Assembly: GCF_000577895.1 (NCBI RefSeq)
Contig: NZ_HG917869.1
Location: 248,001-312,000, forward strand
DNA: 64,000 nt
Reading direction: 5' to 3'
DNA from: Clostridium bornimense
GTDB lineage: Bacteria > Bacillota > Clostridia > Clostridiales > Clostridiaceae
Shown: positions 55,005 to 64,000 of the stretch, piece by piece
Layout: every line of letters begins with the position of its first letter
Numbering within the stretch: the first letter of the stretch is position 1
Made by a program: the position numbers and the translations under genes
Notes under the pieces: model-generated
Told to the model about the DNA's origin: nothing
The model's database searches: none
What the model saw: the letters and a program-made list of their open reading frames with translations, nothing else

Positions 55005-55955
55005 ATGAAGAGAAAGTTATTAAAAGCATTAGCCCTAGCATGTGTAACAAGTGTATTCCTTATGGGATGTAGCAATAAAGGAAATGAAAGTAATAATAAG
55101 GTATCAACTGACACTGTTACTGTTACAGATGTAAGAGGAGAAGTTGAAATACCTAAAGATCCAAAGAGAATAGTAGATTTAAGTGGTAATAGTGATATCT
55201 TATCAATTTTAGGATATAAAGTTATAGGAACAGCTAATAGTGATGCGTATGATTATACTAAGTTTCCAGCATATTTAGAAGATACATTAAAAGGTGCAGA
55301 AATTTTAGGTTATAGTATGCAAGATACTATGGATGTTGAAGCTGTTATGAATTTAAATCCAGATTTAATAGTTATATCGACTGTTCAAGAAAAAATGTAC
55401 GATCAATTAAATAAAATAGCACCTACAGTTATGATTCAATTAGAAGCTTTAAACTGGAAAGACGATGTGAAGCAATTTGCAAAGGTATTTAATAAAGAAG
55501 ATGAAGCAAACAAGTGGTTATCAGATTATGAAGCAAAAGCTAAGGAAGCAGGAGAAAAAATTAAATCTCAATATGGTGAAAATACAACATATCTTTCGTT
55601 CTTAGCAAGTGGTGGTCAATTCTTTATTTTTGATGGTGCAGGTTTCGGTAGCGTATTATATGAAGATATGGCTCTTGGTAAACCATCAGGAATGCCAGAA
55701 CAAACTGATATCAGCCTTCCAGTTGTAACTTACGAAGGATTAGCATCAATTGATACAGATTATATATTCTTAATAGCAACTGATGAAGATTTAGCACAAC
55801 TAGAAAGCAATGCAATCTGGAACAACTTACCTGCAGTTAAAGAAGGTAAAGTAGTAGTATTAGGAGCATCACCATACTTTAACCAAGGATATAGTTGTAT
55901 AGGAAGAGATCTATTAGTAGATGAAATAGGTGAAATGTTAAATGAAACAAAGTAA
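55005..55955 (+). CDS. iron-siderophore ABC transporter binding lipoprotein
   Basis: 316 residues. Lipobox VFLMGC ends the signal peptide near residue 22. The fold is that of FepB/BtuF-type binding proteins: VTVTDVRGEVEIPKDPKRIV is the classic start, then VEAVMNLNPDLIVIS and GASPYFNQGYSC near the C-terminus. It binds a ferric siderophore at the outer face of the membrane. The next gene starts 14 bases inside this one. A GGAGG site at 54992-54996 precedes it. Confidence 0.94.
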   Translation: MKRKLLKALALACVTSVFLMGCSNKGNESNNKVSTDTVTVTDVRGEVEIPKDPKRIVDLSGNSDILSILGYKVIGTANSDAYDYTKFPAYLEDTLKGAEILGYSMQDTMDVEAVMNLNPDLIVISTVQEKMYDQLNKIAPTVMIQLEALNWKDDVKQFAKVFNKEDEANKWLSDYEAKAKEAGEKIKSQYGENTTYLSFLASGGQFFIFDGAGFGSVLYEDMALGKPSGMPEQTDISLPVVTYEGLASIDTDYIFLIATDEDLAQLESNAIWNNLPAVKEGKVVVLGASPYFNQGYSCIGRDLLVDEIGEMLNETK

Positions 55956-56934
55956 TAAACTTACAATAATATTTGTCATTTGTAGTTTTGTACTTTTAGT
56001 AGGAGGACTGGTTCTAGCTGTAAGGCTAGGATCCGTCCATATTACTTTTAAGGACATTTGGAATAGTATTTTTAATTATAATGAAACTTTAGAACTTATG
56101 CTAGTAAGAGATGTACGTATTCCAAGAGCACTTTCTGTACTTATTACAGGAGGAATATTAGGTGTAACTGGTGCGATGCTTCAAGGTATAACAAGAAATC
56201 CAATAGCTGAGCCGTCAATACTGGGTATAAGCCAAGGAGCAACTTTAGTAATAGCTATTTTTTATGCAGCGGGAATTGGAATAACAACTAGAAATGTTAT
56301 GATAGCTTCTTTTATAGGAGCATTTATTACTGGAATAATAGTTTTAAGTTTTATATCTAAAAAAGCAAATAACAACTCTATTACCAAAATTCTTTTAGCG
56401 GGAACAGCAATTAGCACATTTTTTATTTCGTTAACAACAGTAATAGGTCTTTTATCAAATCAATCACAAATGATAGGTTTTTGGGTATCTGGGGGATTTA
56501 GAAATGCTACATGGTCAGATTTTAAATTAGTATTTATCATAGGAATTTTAGGGCTTATTATAGCTATTCTATTATCACCTAAGATAAATATATTAAACTT
56601 AGGAGACGATGTTGCCATTGGTCTTGGAGAAAATCCAGAGAGAATAAGGTTTATCACTTTAATGACCATGATCCCAATGTGTGCAGCAGCAGTAGCAGTT
56701 GGTAAAAATATAGCTTTTGTAGGTCTTATAATACCTCAAATCGTTAGAAAAACATTAGGTGAAGATTATAGAAGAAATATTCCATGTTCTTTTTTACTAG
56801 GTTCAGTACTTTTAACATATGCAGATATTGCTGCAAGAATGTTATTTGATCCATATGAGACACCTATTGGAATATTTACAGTTCTTATAGGGATACCGTT
56901 TTTCATTTCAGTAGCTAGAAAGGAGAGAGGATAA
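55942..56934 (+). CDS. FecCD-family iron-siderophore permease (first subunit)
   Basis: 330 residues with nine to ten membrane segments. Landmarks: DVRIPRALSVLITGGILG near 55, QGITRNPIAEPSILGISQGA near 85-104 and GLIIPQIVRKTLGED near 270 (the ATPase-coupling loop). It forms a heterodimer with the next permease. Its start lies inside the binding protein gene, and its stop overlaps the next start (TAATG). Confidence 0.94.
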   Translation: MKQSNKLTIIFVICSFVLLVGGLVLAVRLGSVHITFKDIWNSIFNYNETLELMLVRDVRIPRALSVLITGGILGVTGAMLQGITRNPIAEPSILGISQGATLVIAIFYAAGIGITTRNVMIASFIGAFITGIIVLSFISKKANNNSITKILLAGTAISTFFISLTTVIGLLSNQSQMIGFWVSGGFRNATWSDFKLVFIIGILGLIIAILLSPKINILNLGDDVAIGLGENPERIRFITLMTMIPMCAAAVAVGKNIAFVGLIIPQIVRKTLGEDYRRNIPCSFLLGSVLLTYADIAARMLFDPYETPIGIFTVLIGIPFFISVARKERG

Positions 56935-57941
56935 TGAATAAAAATAAATTTAAAATAGTAACTGGAATTTTAATTATTTTATTACTTATCTCCTTTGTGG
57001 TTACATTATGTTGGGGTACATACAAAGTTACTCCTGTAGAAGTAATAAGAACACTTCTTGGCAATGGAACGCGAATACAAAACACTGCAATATTAGATAT
57101 AAGATTACCACGACTTCTTGTTGGAATTTTTGTTGCTATAGCATTATCTACAGCAGGTGCAATTTTGCAAACTATAACTAAAAATGATCTAGCAGATACA
57201 GGAATAATCGGTATAAATGCTGGAGCTTCTGTTGCAGCAGTATTATTTATTACATATTCAACTGGAGCATATTATAGTGAGCTAGGTAAGCTTTCAATAT
57301 TTGTATTACCATTAATGGCAATAGTAGGAGCGGCAGTTACTGCATTAATAATTTACTTTATGTCTAGTAGAGGTGGAATAAGACCTAAAAGACTATTATT
57401 AATTGGAATTGGATTAAATGCAGGACTGAATGCTTTTATAACATTCTTCACTTTTAGAGGTGGCGTTGGTGACTATAATAGAGTGTTAGTTTGGACTTCA
57501 GGAAGTCTTTGGGGTTCAGGATGGAGCTATGCTAAAGTTATTATTCCAATAGTAGTTATAATGTTTATATTAGTTTTATTAAATCATAAAAAATTAGATG
57601 TTTTAAGTTTATCTGATGAACTTTCAATATCTTTAGGATTAAATATAGAAAAAGAAAGAAAAAAGTTTTTAACTTATGCTGTAATTTTAGCAGGATCAGC
57701 AACGGCCTTTGCTGGTAATATAGGATTTTTAGGACTTATATCTCCACATATTGCAAAGAAATTAGTGGGACCTTATCATAGAAATTTTATAGTAATATCA
57801 GCTATGATAAGTGTAATTATAATGGTAGTTGCCGATGCAGTATCTAAAAATTTATTTTCTCCAATTGAAATTCCAGTAGGAATAACAGTATCTATATTTG
57901 GAGTACCATATTTTATTTATTTAATGATGAAGGAGAAATAA
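56934..57941 (+). CDS. FecCD-family iron-siderophore permease (second subunit)
   Basis: 335 residues, same architecture: DIRLPRLLVGIFVAIALSTA, then KNDLADTGIIGINAGASVAA, then LGLISPHIAKKLVGP. It is probably the FecC/FhuG-like partner of the upstream permease. It is followed after two bases by the ATPase. Confidence 0.94.
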   Translation: MNKNKFKIVTGILIILLLISFVVTLCWGTYKVTPVEVIRTLLGNGTRIQNTAILDIRLPRLLVGIFVAIALSTAGAILQTITKNDLADTGIIGINAGASVAAVLFITYSTGAYYSELGKLSIFVLPLMAIVGAAVTALIIYFMSSRGGIRPKRLLLIGIGLNAGLNAFITFFTFRGGVGDYNRVLVWTSGSLWGSGWSYAKVIIPIVVIMFILVLLNHKKLDVLSLSDELSISLGLNIEKERKKFLTYAVILAGSATAFAGNIGFLGLISPHIAKKLVGPYHRNFIVISAMISVIIMVVADAVSKNLFSPIEIPVGITVSIFGVPYFIYLMMKEK

Positions 57942-57943
57942 TT

Positions 57944-58738
57944 ATGGAAGCTATTAGTGTAAAGAATTTATCAGTATCATATGAAAATAACTCTATAATT
58001 GAAGATATGAATTTATCATTGCCAAAGGGGAAAATAAGCATAATTATTGGAGCTAATGGTTGTGGTAAATCAACGTTGCTTAAAACTATAGCAAGAATTA
58101 ATAAACCTAGCGCTGGAGAAGTTTTTATAAACAATAAAAATATTAAAAAGGTAAAAGAAAAGAATATTGCTAAAGAGGTAGCTTTTCTTCCACAGGGGCC
58201 AGTTTGTCCAAGTGGTTTAACAGTAAGAGAACTAGTAGCTTATGGCAGATTTCCTCATCAAAAAATTATTGGTGGTCTTAATAGTCATGATAAGGAAGTA
58301 ATTGAATGGGCAATTAATGAAACAGGTCTTAGTGAATTTGCTGATAGAGAAGTAGAAAATTTATCTGGTGGACAAAGACAAAGAGCTTGGATTGCTATGA
58401 CTTTAGCACAAGAGACAGGGATTATAATGCTTGATGAACCTACCACTTACTTAGATATGTCTTATCAGCTTGAAGTGCTAGAAGTTCTTCAGAAGCTTAA
58501 TAAAGAAAAAGAAATTACAGTGGTTATAGTTCTTCATGAACTAAATAATGCTTGTAGATTTGCAGACAATATCGTTGGTCTTAAAAATGGTAAAATTGTT
58601 TGTGAAGGAAGACCAAAAGACGTAATTACTAAAGAAACGTTAAAAGAGATTTATGGCATTGATGCATATCTCAAAGAAAGTGACAGCGGAGAATATCCAA
58701 TATGTATGGAATATAATCTTCATAGGGAGGGCCAATGA
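57944..58738 (+). CDS. FepC-type iron-siderophore ABC ATPase
   Basis: 264 residues. Walker A GANGCGKST near 36, Q-loop LPQGP near 84, signature LSGGQRQRAWIA near 139, Walker B IIMLDEPTTYLDM near 158, and H-loop VLHELNNA near 192, the FecE/FepC pattern. It powers uptake through the two permeases. The stop overlaps the MFS start by four bases (ATGA). Confidence 0.95.
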   Translation: MEAISVKNLSVSYENNSIIEDMNLSLPKGKISIIIGANGCGKSTLLKTIARINKPSAGEVFINNKNIKKVKEKNIAKEVAFLPQGPVCPSGLTVRELVAYGRFPHQKIIGGLNSHDKEVIEWAINETGLSEFADREVENLSGGQRQRAWIAMTLAQETGIIMLDEPTTYLDMSYQLEVLEVLQKLNKEKEITVVIVLHELNNACRFADNIVGLKNGKIVCEGRPKDVITKETLKEIYGIDAYLKESDSGEYPICMEYNLHREGQ

Positions 58739-59976
58739 GAAATAAAAACTTTATAATAATAGTTATTGGGCAAATTATTTCACTTTTTGGAAATGCAATT
58801 CAAAGATTTAGTATGTCTTTATATCTATTACATTTTACTGGTAGTACAGCAGCTTTTGCTAATATATTAGCAATATCGACGATACCTTATATACTGTTTG
58901 CACCAATAGCAGGAAAACTTTCTGATAGTATAAATAGAAAGAAGATAATGGTGTATCTAGATTTATTCTGTTCCATTTTAATTGGTGGATATGCAGTTAT
59001 TCTATTTAGAGGACAAGATCATGAGATAATAGTTACTATAGTTATGTTTTTGTTATCTATATGCTATACCTTATATGGACCAGCAGTAACTTCATCTATT
59101 CCTCAAATAGTAGATGAGGATAATCTTACATCTGCTAATGGAATAATAAATCAAGTAAGTTCTATTGTAAATTTTGTTGGCCCAATTCTTGGTGGTGTTC
59201 TTTATGGATTAGTAGGGATAAAGGCTGTAGTAGTGATAAATGCAGTAAGTTTTTTAGCATCAGCTATTATGGAATTGTTTTTGGAAATTCCAGATGTAGT
59301 TACTGCTGACGATAAAAAAGAGGATAAATTAATATCATTTAAGTTTATAAAAAAATCATTTTTAGATATGAAAGATAGTTTTATATATTTAAAGAATGAA
59401 AAGAAAGTAGTATTGGGGATTATAGCTTCATATGGATTCTGTAACATTTTTATAGTACCGATATTATCTATTATTGCACCATACTTTATAAATATATTGC
59501 TAGGACTTCCATCACAAATCTATGGAATAGTAGAGGGAATATGTGTATTAGGATTAATATTAGGTGGATTTTGGATAAGTGTAAAACCAAAAATGTTTTC
59601 CATGAAAAAACTTCACTATACATATTATCCTATGATTATAGCAGTTGTATCAATGTCAGTATTAGGGTTTGTTAAAATGAATAATTATGCTATGGCAGTT
59701 TTTTTTGCATTATGCGGTATGGGAATTATGTTATCTTTATCATTATCAAATGTACTAACATTAACTTTTATACAAAAATCAGTTCCTGTTAATATATTAG
59801 GCCGTGTATCAGCTTTTTCTACAGCGGTAGCAACAATAACTGTTGCACCAGGACAATTATTATATGGACAGATAATAGAAAGTGGAATGTCATTAGGTAT
59901 TATTCTTCTAATCACTGCAATTATTAACTTTGTACTTATAGTATTTGTAAAATGGAACATTAGAGAAATACTATAA
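58735..59976 (+). CDS. MFS transporter of siderophore locus, EntS-like exporter
   Basis: 413 residues with 12 membrane segments. The opening IGQIISLFGNAIQRFSMSLY and the loop GKLSDSINRKKIMVY (the RxGxRR-like motif A) fit the MFS_3/EntS-type exporters. It is translationally coupled to the siderophore ATPase. Because no siderophore-synthesis genes are present, it could export siderophore breakdown products, a borrowed siderophore or a drug; the role is inference. Confidence 0.88.
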   Translation: MRNKNFIIIVIGQIISLFGNAIQRFSMSLYLLHFTGSTAAFANILAISTIPYILFAPIAGKLSDSINRKKIMVYLDLFCSILIGGYAVILFRGQDHEIIVTIVMFLLSICYTLYGPAVTSSIPQIVDEDNLTSANGIINQVSSIVNFVGPILGGVLYGLVGIKAVVVINAVSFLASAIMELFLEIPDVVTADDKKEDKLISFKFIKKSFLDMKDSFIYLKNEKKVVLGIIASYGFCNIFIVPILSIIAPYFINILLGLPSQIYGIVEGICVLGLILGGFWISVKPKMFSMKKLHYTYYPMIIAVVSMSVLGFVKMNNYAMAVFFALCGMGIMLSLSLSNVLTLTFIQKSVPVNILGRVSAFSTAVATITVAPGQLLYGQIIESGMSLGIILLITAIINFVLIVFVKWNIREIL

Positions 59977-60384
59977 ATAATAAAAAATGAGGCTCTCGCA
60001 ATAACAAATGAAAATTTGTAGGCCAGTGCACAGGTTTGGAGGAAATTCTTGCGGAATTTCTTAGATTATAAGTTCGGTGATATTAAAGTTTAGTATCACC
60101 GAACTTATTTTATTATTAAAATTGGAATTATGATCATGTTTTACAGGGGCCTAATGAAAGTTGCACTTTCATTAGATTTGGGTTATGAATTATAACGTAA
60201 TTTTTGTATCTATCGTAAATATGAAAATACTTTGCTGTCCGCAGGACTATAATAAAATTCCTCTTAAAGAGGAATTTTTACCTTCCTTGTGCCCTATTAC
60301 TTGTGCACTGATAAGCATAAATTTATATAATTCATATATGATAGTCTCATTTGTATTTGTGTATAAGTGAGAAGGTACTTTAAG
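59977..60384. other. intergenic with several hairpins
   Basis: No convincing gene. Features: GAAATTC/GAATTTC (60043-60061), a terminator AAGTTCGGTGATA / TATCACCGAACTT (60070-60106) with T tract, CTAATGAAAGT/ACTTTCATTAG (60152-60176), and AAATTCCTCTT/AAGAGGAATTT with five T (60256-60281). These may form a small structured RNA or simply successive terminators. A 61-codon frame at 60185 crosses the last hairpin and is not credible. Confidence 0.45.
60070..60112 (+). terminator. terminator after the siderophore operon
   Basis: AAGTTCGGTGATA / TATCACCGAACTT perfect 13-base stem, 11-base loop, T-rich tail. Confidence 0.85.
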
Positions 60385-61644
60385 TTACTTTATTTTACGT
60401 AAGAAGATTAATGCTATACTACTAGCAATTATAACAGTTATAGTAGCAGCACTGTTTATGTAATCTCCTGTTTTAAGACCTTTATTAATAGTTGATGAAG
60501 CTTTAGTTACTTTAGTATTTTCAGTATCTTCAGTATCTTCTTTTATGTCTGTTACGCCTAAAGTTCCTTCCTCAATAATGTCCTCTGTATCTTTAGATGT
60601 ATCACTAGTTTCAGGTAAAGTTTCTTCAGGAACAGTTACATCTTCTTTTGGTACCTCTGGAGTTGGTACTTCAGGAGTTGGTTCAACGGGAAGTGTAACA
60701 TCTGGTTTTTCTTCACTCGGAGTGTTTTCATCTGGTGTAGGATTTGTATTATTATTTGGTATTGAACCAACAAAAGTATAATTATGTACTTCAAATCCTG
60801 AATTATAATTATAGAAGTTATTTAATATAACAGTACCATCTATATTTCCGGATCCTGTAGCATTAAAAGTAGCATGTGGCGCTAATATACTTCCTTTTAC
60901 TGCAATGCTATAAAAATTTAGATTTTCAGCTTCTGGAAAATTCCATAGCCACTTTCTAAAAACATTTGCAGAAGGGGTACCCATTTTATAAAAAATAGCT
61001 AAGTTTCCTATACTAACATTCTTACCTTGTATATTGATGATTACTGTTGCTGTTTCAGGAACATCAATATTTATACCATTAATTCCATTAATATCTTCAT
61101 TTTTTACATTAAAAACTACTAAATTGCTATCATGTCCAGTTAAGTTTAATTGTCCATAATAATTTGAAACAGTACCATTAGCAGATAAAGAATTTAATTC
61201 TTTTGTTTTGTTATATAGATAATTTTTTTCACTATTAAAATCAATAATATTTTCTCTTCTTGGTTGATTTGGCACATTATTATTATTGGTCATTGTATAA
61301 TTAATTACATTACCATTAGTGCTAATTGATGTATTTCCATTAAAATTATTTCCACCAATTGCATTTAAAGAATTCCCTACGATAAGATCGCTTCTTGTAG
61401 TAGATGAATTTAAAGAATTCCCTATGCTATAATGTTCATAAGTTGCATTGTTTCCAACAGCAATTCTTCCACTACAATCAGAATACTTATGCACGTGATC
61501 ATTAAGGACAAATATGCTAAAGTCTGAAGCTGTCCCTAATACGTTAGAGCTATTATTGGCATATATAAAGTCTGAATTAAATGAAAATAAGTATATGCTG
61601 ATAATCATAATAATTGAAAGTATTTTTTTTATTTTCTGTTTCAT
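60385..61644 (-). CDS. choice-of-anchor A family cell-surface protein with sortase-like tail
   Basis: 419 residues. A signal peptide spans about 1-30. Residues 38-310 contain the choice-of-anchor A domain: LGTASDFSIFVLNDHVHKYS and, near 260, GSILAPHATFNATGSGNID then GTVILNNFYN. A Pro/Thr/Glu-rich spacer covers 315-380. The tail reads KGLKTGDYINSA, then a membrane segment and a RKIK end; LKTGD resembles a divergent LPXTG-type sorting signal. It is expected to be wall-attached and may bind host matrix. No sortase gene is in the window. Confidence 0.85.
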   Translation of the reverse strand: MKQKIKKILSIIMIISIYLFSFNSDFIYANNSSNVLGTASDFSIFVLNDHVHKYSDCSGRIAVGNNATYEHYSIGNSLNSSTTRSDLIVGNSLNAIGGNNFNGNTSISTNGNVINYTMTNNNNVPNQPRRENIIDFNSEKNYLYNKTKELNSLSANGTVSNYYGQLNLTGHDSNLVVFNVKNEDINGINGINIDVPETATVIINIQGKNVSIGNLAIFYKMGTPSANVFRKWLWNFPEAENLNFYSIAVKGSILAPHATFNATGSGNIDGTVILNNFYNYNSGFEVHNYTFVGSIPNNNTNPTPDENTPSEEKPDVTLPVEPTPEVPTPEVPKEDVTVPEETLPETSDTSKDTEDIIEEGTLGVTDIKEDTEDTENTKVTKASSTINKGLKTGDYINSAATITVIIASSIALIFLRKIK

Positions 61645-61865
61645 AATTTACACCTCTCTATATTGATGTTATCCAATAGAATATATGGAAAATAAACCAA
61701 GAACAAGGATATGATACTATGACTACATGTAAATGTCAATATATGATATAAACTTACAAAATATGTTTCATAATGATAGATTAATAACAATTTAAAAGAG
61801 AAAAATGTAGAAAGATGAAAATTTAGAAAACTTATATAGAATTTACAAAGAAACGAGGAAAGAAA

Positions 61866-62252
61866 ATGAAAGTAATAGAAGTAGTAGCAGCTATAATAAA
61901 AAAAGAAGATAGAATATTTATAACTAGAAGAGGTTATGGAGAATTCATAGATTTATGGGAATTTCCAGGTGGCAAAATTGAAAGTGGAGAATCAAGGGAA
62001 GAAGCACTGCACCGTGAGATTAAAGAGGAGTTAGAATTAGATATAAAAAACTTACAGTTCTTAACTACAGTGGATTATGATTATGATAATTTCCATTTAA
62101 CAATGCATTGTTTTATCTGTGAAATTGATGGAGGTAAGTTAAATCTAAATGCTCATAATGATGCAAAGTGGGTTACTTTTAGTGATTTAGAAAATCAAAA
62201 ATGGGTTCCGGCAGATATTTTAGTTATAGATGTATTAAAAGAAGCTTTATAA
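61866..62252 (+). CDS. mutT: MutT-like Nudix hydrolase
   Basis: 128 residues, a normal MutT length. The Nudix box GGKIESGESREEALHREIKE followed by EL fits GX5EX7REUXEEXGU. It starts VIEVVAAIIKKEDRIFITRR. MutT proteins hydrolyse 8-oxo-dGTP and so limit mutation; some paralogues act on other nucleotides. ACGAGGAAAG precedes the ATG. It is monocistronic. Confidence 0.93.
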   Translation: MKVIEVVAAIIKKEDRIFITRRGYGEFIDLWEFPGGKIESGESREEALHREIKEELELDIKNLQFLTTVDYDYDNFHLTMHCFICEIDGGKLNLNAHNDAKWVTFSDLENQKWVPADILVIDVLKEAL

Positions 62253-62686
62253 GTTTGATTAATGGATTACAATAAGATCGTATAAAAGATATTACATTGA
62301 ACTGGGCTGTTGTAATAACGATTATATTTCGTGAGAGCCTAGTTTAATTGTCAATTAACAACTTATTTAATTTTTAAGTACGGTAACAATATTTTTTATT
62401 AGGACTATTTTTTCTGTGATACTTTTAAGATAATAGATTAGTTTACATAATCATAATTATGTTATTGTAAATTAATTATATTTAGATGATACAAGTTAGC
62501 CATTTTGAATGCAAAATTTATTATATAAAGTAATAAATTTTATTATATATAGTAATAAAATTAAATATATCTTACATTTATAGTATAAAACACAAGTTTG
62601 TAATAAATATTTTAGTAAAATATTAAAGAACATTAAAGAATTTTACGAAAATTAAATAGTAGAACAAAAGATAAAAGGAGAAACAA
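62253..62686. other. AT-rich intergenic stretch, nothing recognised
   Basis: 434 bases without a gene. It holds short repeated AATAAATTTTATTATATA-like elements near 62518-62570 but no clear terminator. An AAAAGGAG site at 62674-62681 serves the chemotaxis receptor. Confidence 0.4.
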
Positions 62687-64000
62687 ATGAAAAAGAGTAA
62701 GAAATTAAGAAGTATAAAAACAGTATTGATTCTTGGAACATTATTATTAGTTATTGTACCACCTGTAATTGTAAGTGCTATATCTTTAAGAGTAACGTCA
62801 GTTGCATATAATGAAATGTTTAGTACTAATTCTGAAACGCTAACAAATATTGGAACTAATTTTATAAATAGTGAAATTAAACGTTATACAGATATAATGA
62901 ATTCTTTAAGTGATAGTAATTTATATGAAAAAATTGAAAATAACATAGAAAAAGAAGTTTTATATGATACTTTTAATAATATATTGCAATGTAATACTAG
63001 TTTAGTTGATGTTTATTATAGCGATAAAAAAGGTAATCTTATAATAGGTTCTAGAAAAACATTACCAAGTGATTATAATGCACTAGAACAATCATGGTTT
63101 AAGGATAATATCAATAGCGATAAAGAATTTTCTATTACTAATTCATATAAAGACACTAACACAGATGAAATGGTTGTTTCTATGTACAAATCTATTATGA
63201 AAGATGGCAATTCATTAGGTGTATTAGGTTTGGATATAAATTTATCAAAGTTATCAGAGGCACTTTTATATGTAAAACAAGGTGATGAAGGAGACATAGC
63301 TGTTGTAGATAATACAGATAAAATTATTATTAGTAGCAATAGTAATCTAGTAGGAAGTAATGAGCAACTAAACTATGATAAATGGAAATATATTTCATTA
63401 AATAATAATGGTCTAGTAACTAGTAAATATAATAGCGATAAATATAAAATAAGTTTTAATACTGAAGAATTAACAGGGTGGAAGGTTTTTGTGAAGGTTC
63501 CATTATCAGAAATTTATGCTTCAAGAAATAAACTTATATTAATTAATGGAATGTCTACTGTTGGTTTACTTCTTATAAGTTCAATTATAGTAGTAATTGC
63601 TTCATTAAGAGTCTCAAAATTAGTATGTAAAGTACAAGAAGGATTAAATAGAGTAGCAGACTGTGAATTTAATTTTAGATTGAATGTTAATGGTACTACT
63701 ACGGAATTTAAAGAAGTTGAAGAAAGTTTTAACAAAATGCAGAGTAATATTGCACATTTAGTAAATCAAGTATCTTCGTCAATAGATGTTGTAAACAAAG
63801 AGACAGAAGATTCAGTAACAATAAGTACTAATATTTTAACATCTATGAATGATGTTAGTAATACAATCAATCAAATAGCTGATGGTACAATGCATTCATC
63901 TAGTGATTTAGACGACATATCTTCTAAGTTAGAAGAGTTATCAAATAATATGAATAATATTAAAAATATTGTTGAATAAGTAACCAATAGAGCCTTAGAA
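62687..64000 (+). pseudogene. methyl-accepting chemotaxis protein interrupted by an in-frame stop, right-edge partial
   Basis: The frame encodes 430 residues: a membrane segment near 12-36, a dCache-like outer domain (about 40-275), a second membrane segment near 280-305, and a HAMP plus the start of the coiled coil (VNQVSSSIDVVNKETEDSVT, then IADGTMHSSSDLDDISSKLE). At 63977-63979 a TAA interrupts the frame, yet the same frame continues as VTNRALE to the window edge. In relatives the sequence at this point continues as coiled coil into the signalling hairpin. One base change (for example GAA to TAA) would explain it. The read frame lacks the signalling tip, so this copy is likely inactive unless the stop is a sequence error. 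Confidence 0.75.

Noticed and set aside
60185-60370. 61-codon plus-strand frame between the siderophore operon and the choice-of-anchor A gene
   Set aside because: It lacks a ribosome binding site, crosses a terminator-like hairpin with five T, and has no recognisable pattern.
60545-60781. 78-codon plus-strand frame rich in Ser, Gly and Val
   Set aside because: It is the antisense of the repetitive Pro/Thr/Glu linker of the choice-of-anchor A protein.
59985-62345. GGCTCTC / GAGAGCC sequences at 59992 and 62333 as ends of a mobile element
   Set aside because: The shared core is only 7-8 bases, and the genes between (choice-of-anchor A, MutT) do not look mobile.
1-64000. CRISPR array, tRNA, rRNA, intact transposase or phage integrase
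   Set aside because: None could be recognised by reading; no regularly spaced direct repeats and no IS-type terminal repeats with a transposase were seen.

Overview
The window reads as a chromosomal segment of a low-GC Firmicute, most likely a host-associated Clostridium (sensu stricto). The grounds are very AT-rich intergenic DNA, AGA/ATA-rich codon use, strong AGGAGG-type ribosome binding sites, frequent GTG/TTG starts, RNase J, an EFR1-type ferredoxin, a secreted M60 mucin-type protease with a dockerin, and Fur-controlled iron uptake. The species call is inference; no rRNA, tRNA, CRISPR array or complete insertion sequence was seen.

Layout. 1-7452: a three-gene set (coiled-coil/degenerate ATPase-like protein, an unknown 340-residue protein, and a 1761-residue DEAH helicase with a DUF1998-type C-terminus) that looks like a phage-defence operon; its first gene runs off the left edge and is split by an A10 tract. 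7533-20035: peptide/antibiotic-response genes: a MacB-type ABC transporter with an OmpR/HAMP-kinase pair, an XRE regulator, two GNAT acetyltransferases, then a DesK/LuxR-type two-component pair with an ABC-2 exporter (ATPase plus two permeases) and a flavodoxin-ferredoxin protein. 20036-23022: an accessory, partly decayed patch with a stand-alone TIR protein, relics of an excisionase-type HTH gene and a Vat/CatB-like xenobiotic acetyltransferase. 23223-29186: a secreted M60 metalloprotease with dockerin-like EF-hands, followed by a membrane-anchored cohesin-like protein. 29288-30980: small decayed genes (DUF6440 with an ATA start, PadR with tandem operators, a broken DUF2812 gene, HIT-like relics).

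30981-43474 is mostly housekeeping: oligoendopeptidase F, a SulP transporter with a C-terminal extension, a methyltransferase, yjdF with its riboswitch, a YitT-like membrane protein, a DEAD-box helicase, a CDP-alcohol phosphotransferase, RNase J, a Cys-rich small protein and a large membrane protein. 43699-53616 contains two near-identical attenuator leaders, one before a dicarboxylate/amino-acid symporter and one before pyrE, which suggests shared pyrimidine control. Between them lie a CPBP protease, a Fur-boxed SsuABC/ThiXYZ-like ABC operon with two unusual partner proteins, a 2-hydroxyacid dehydrogenase and a methyltransferase. 53780-59976 is a siderophore locus: a divergent AraC regulator, Fur box, binding protein, two FecCD permeases, ATPase and MFS exporter. 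60385-63979: a cell-wall-anchored choice-of-anchor A protein, MutT, and a chemotaxis receptor cut by an in-frame stop near the right edge.

The main points for follow-up are the helicase operon with its poly-A split, the paired attenuators, the Fur-regulated ABC operon, the repeats that precede accessory genes, and several small broken genes that standard ORF calling would miss.
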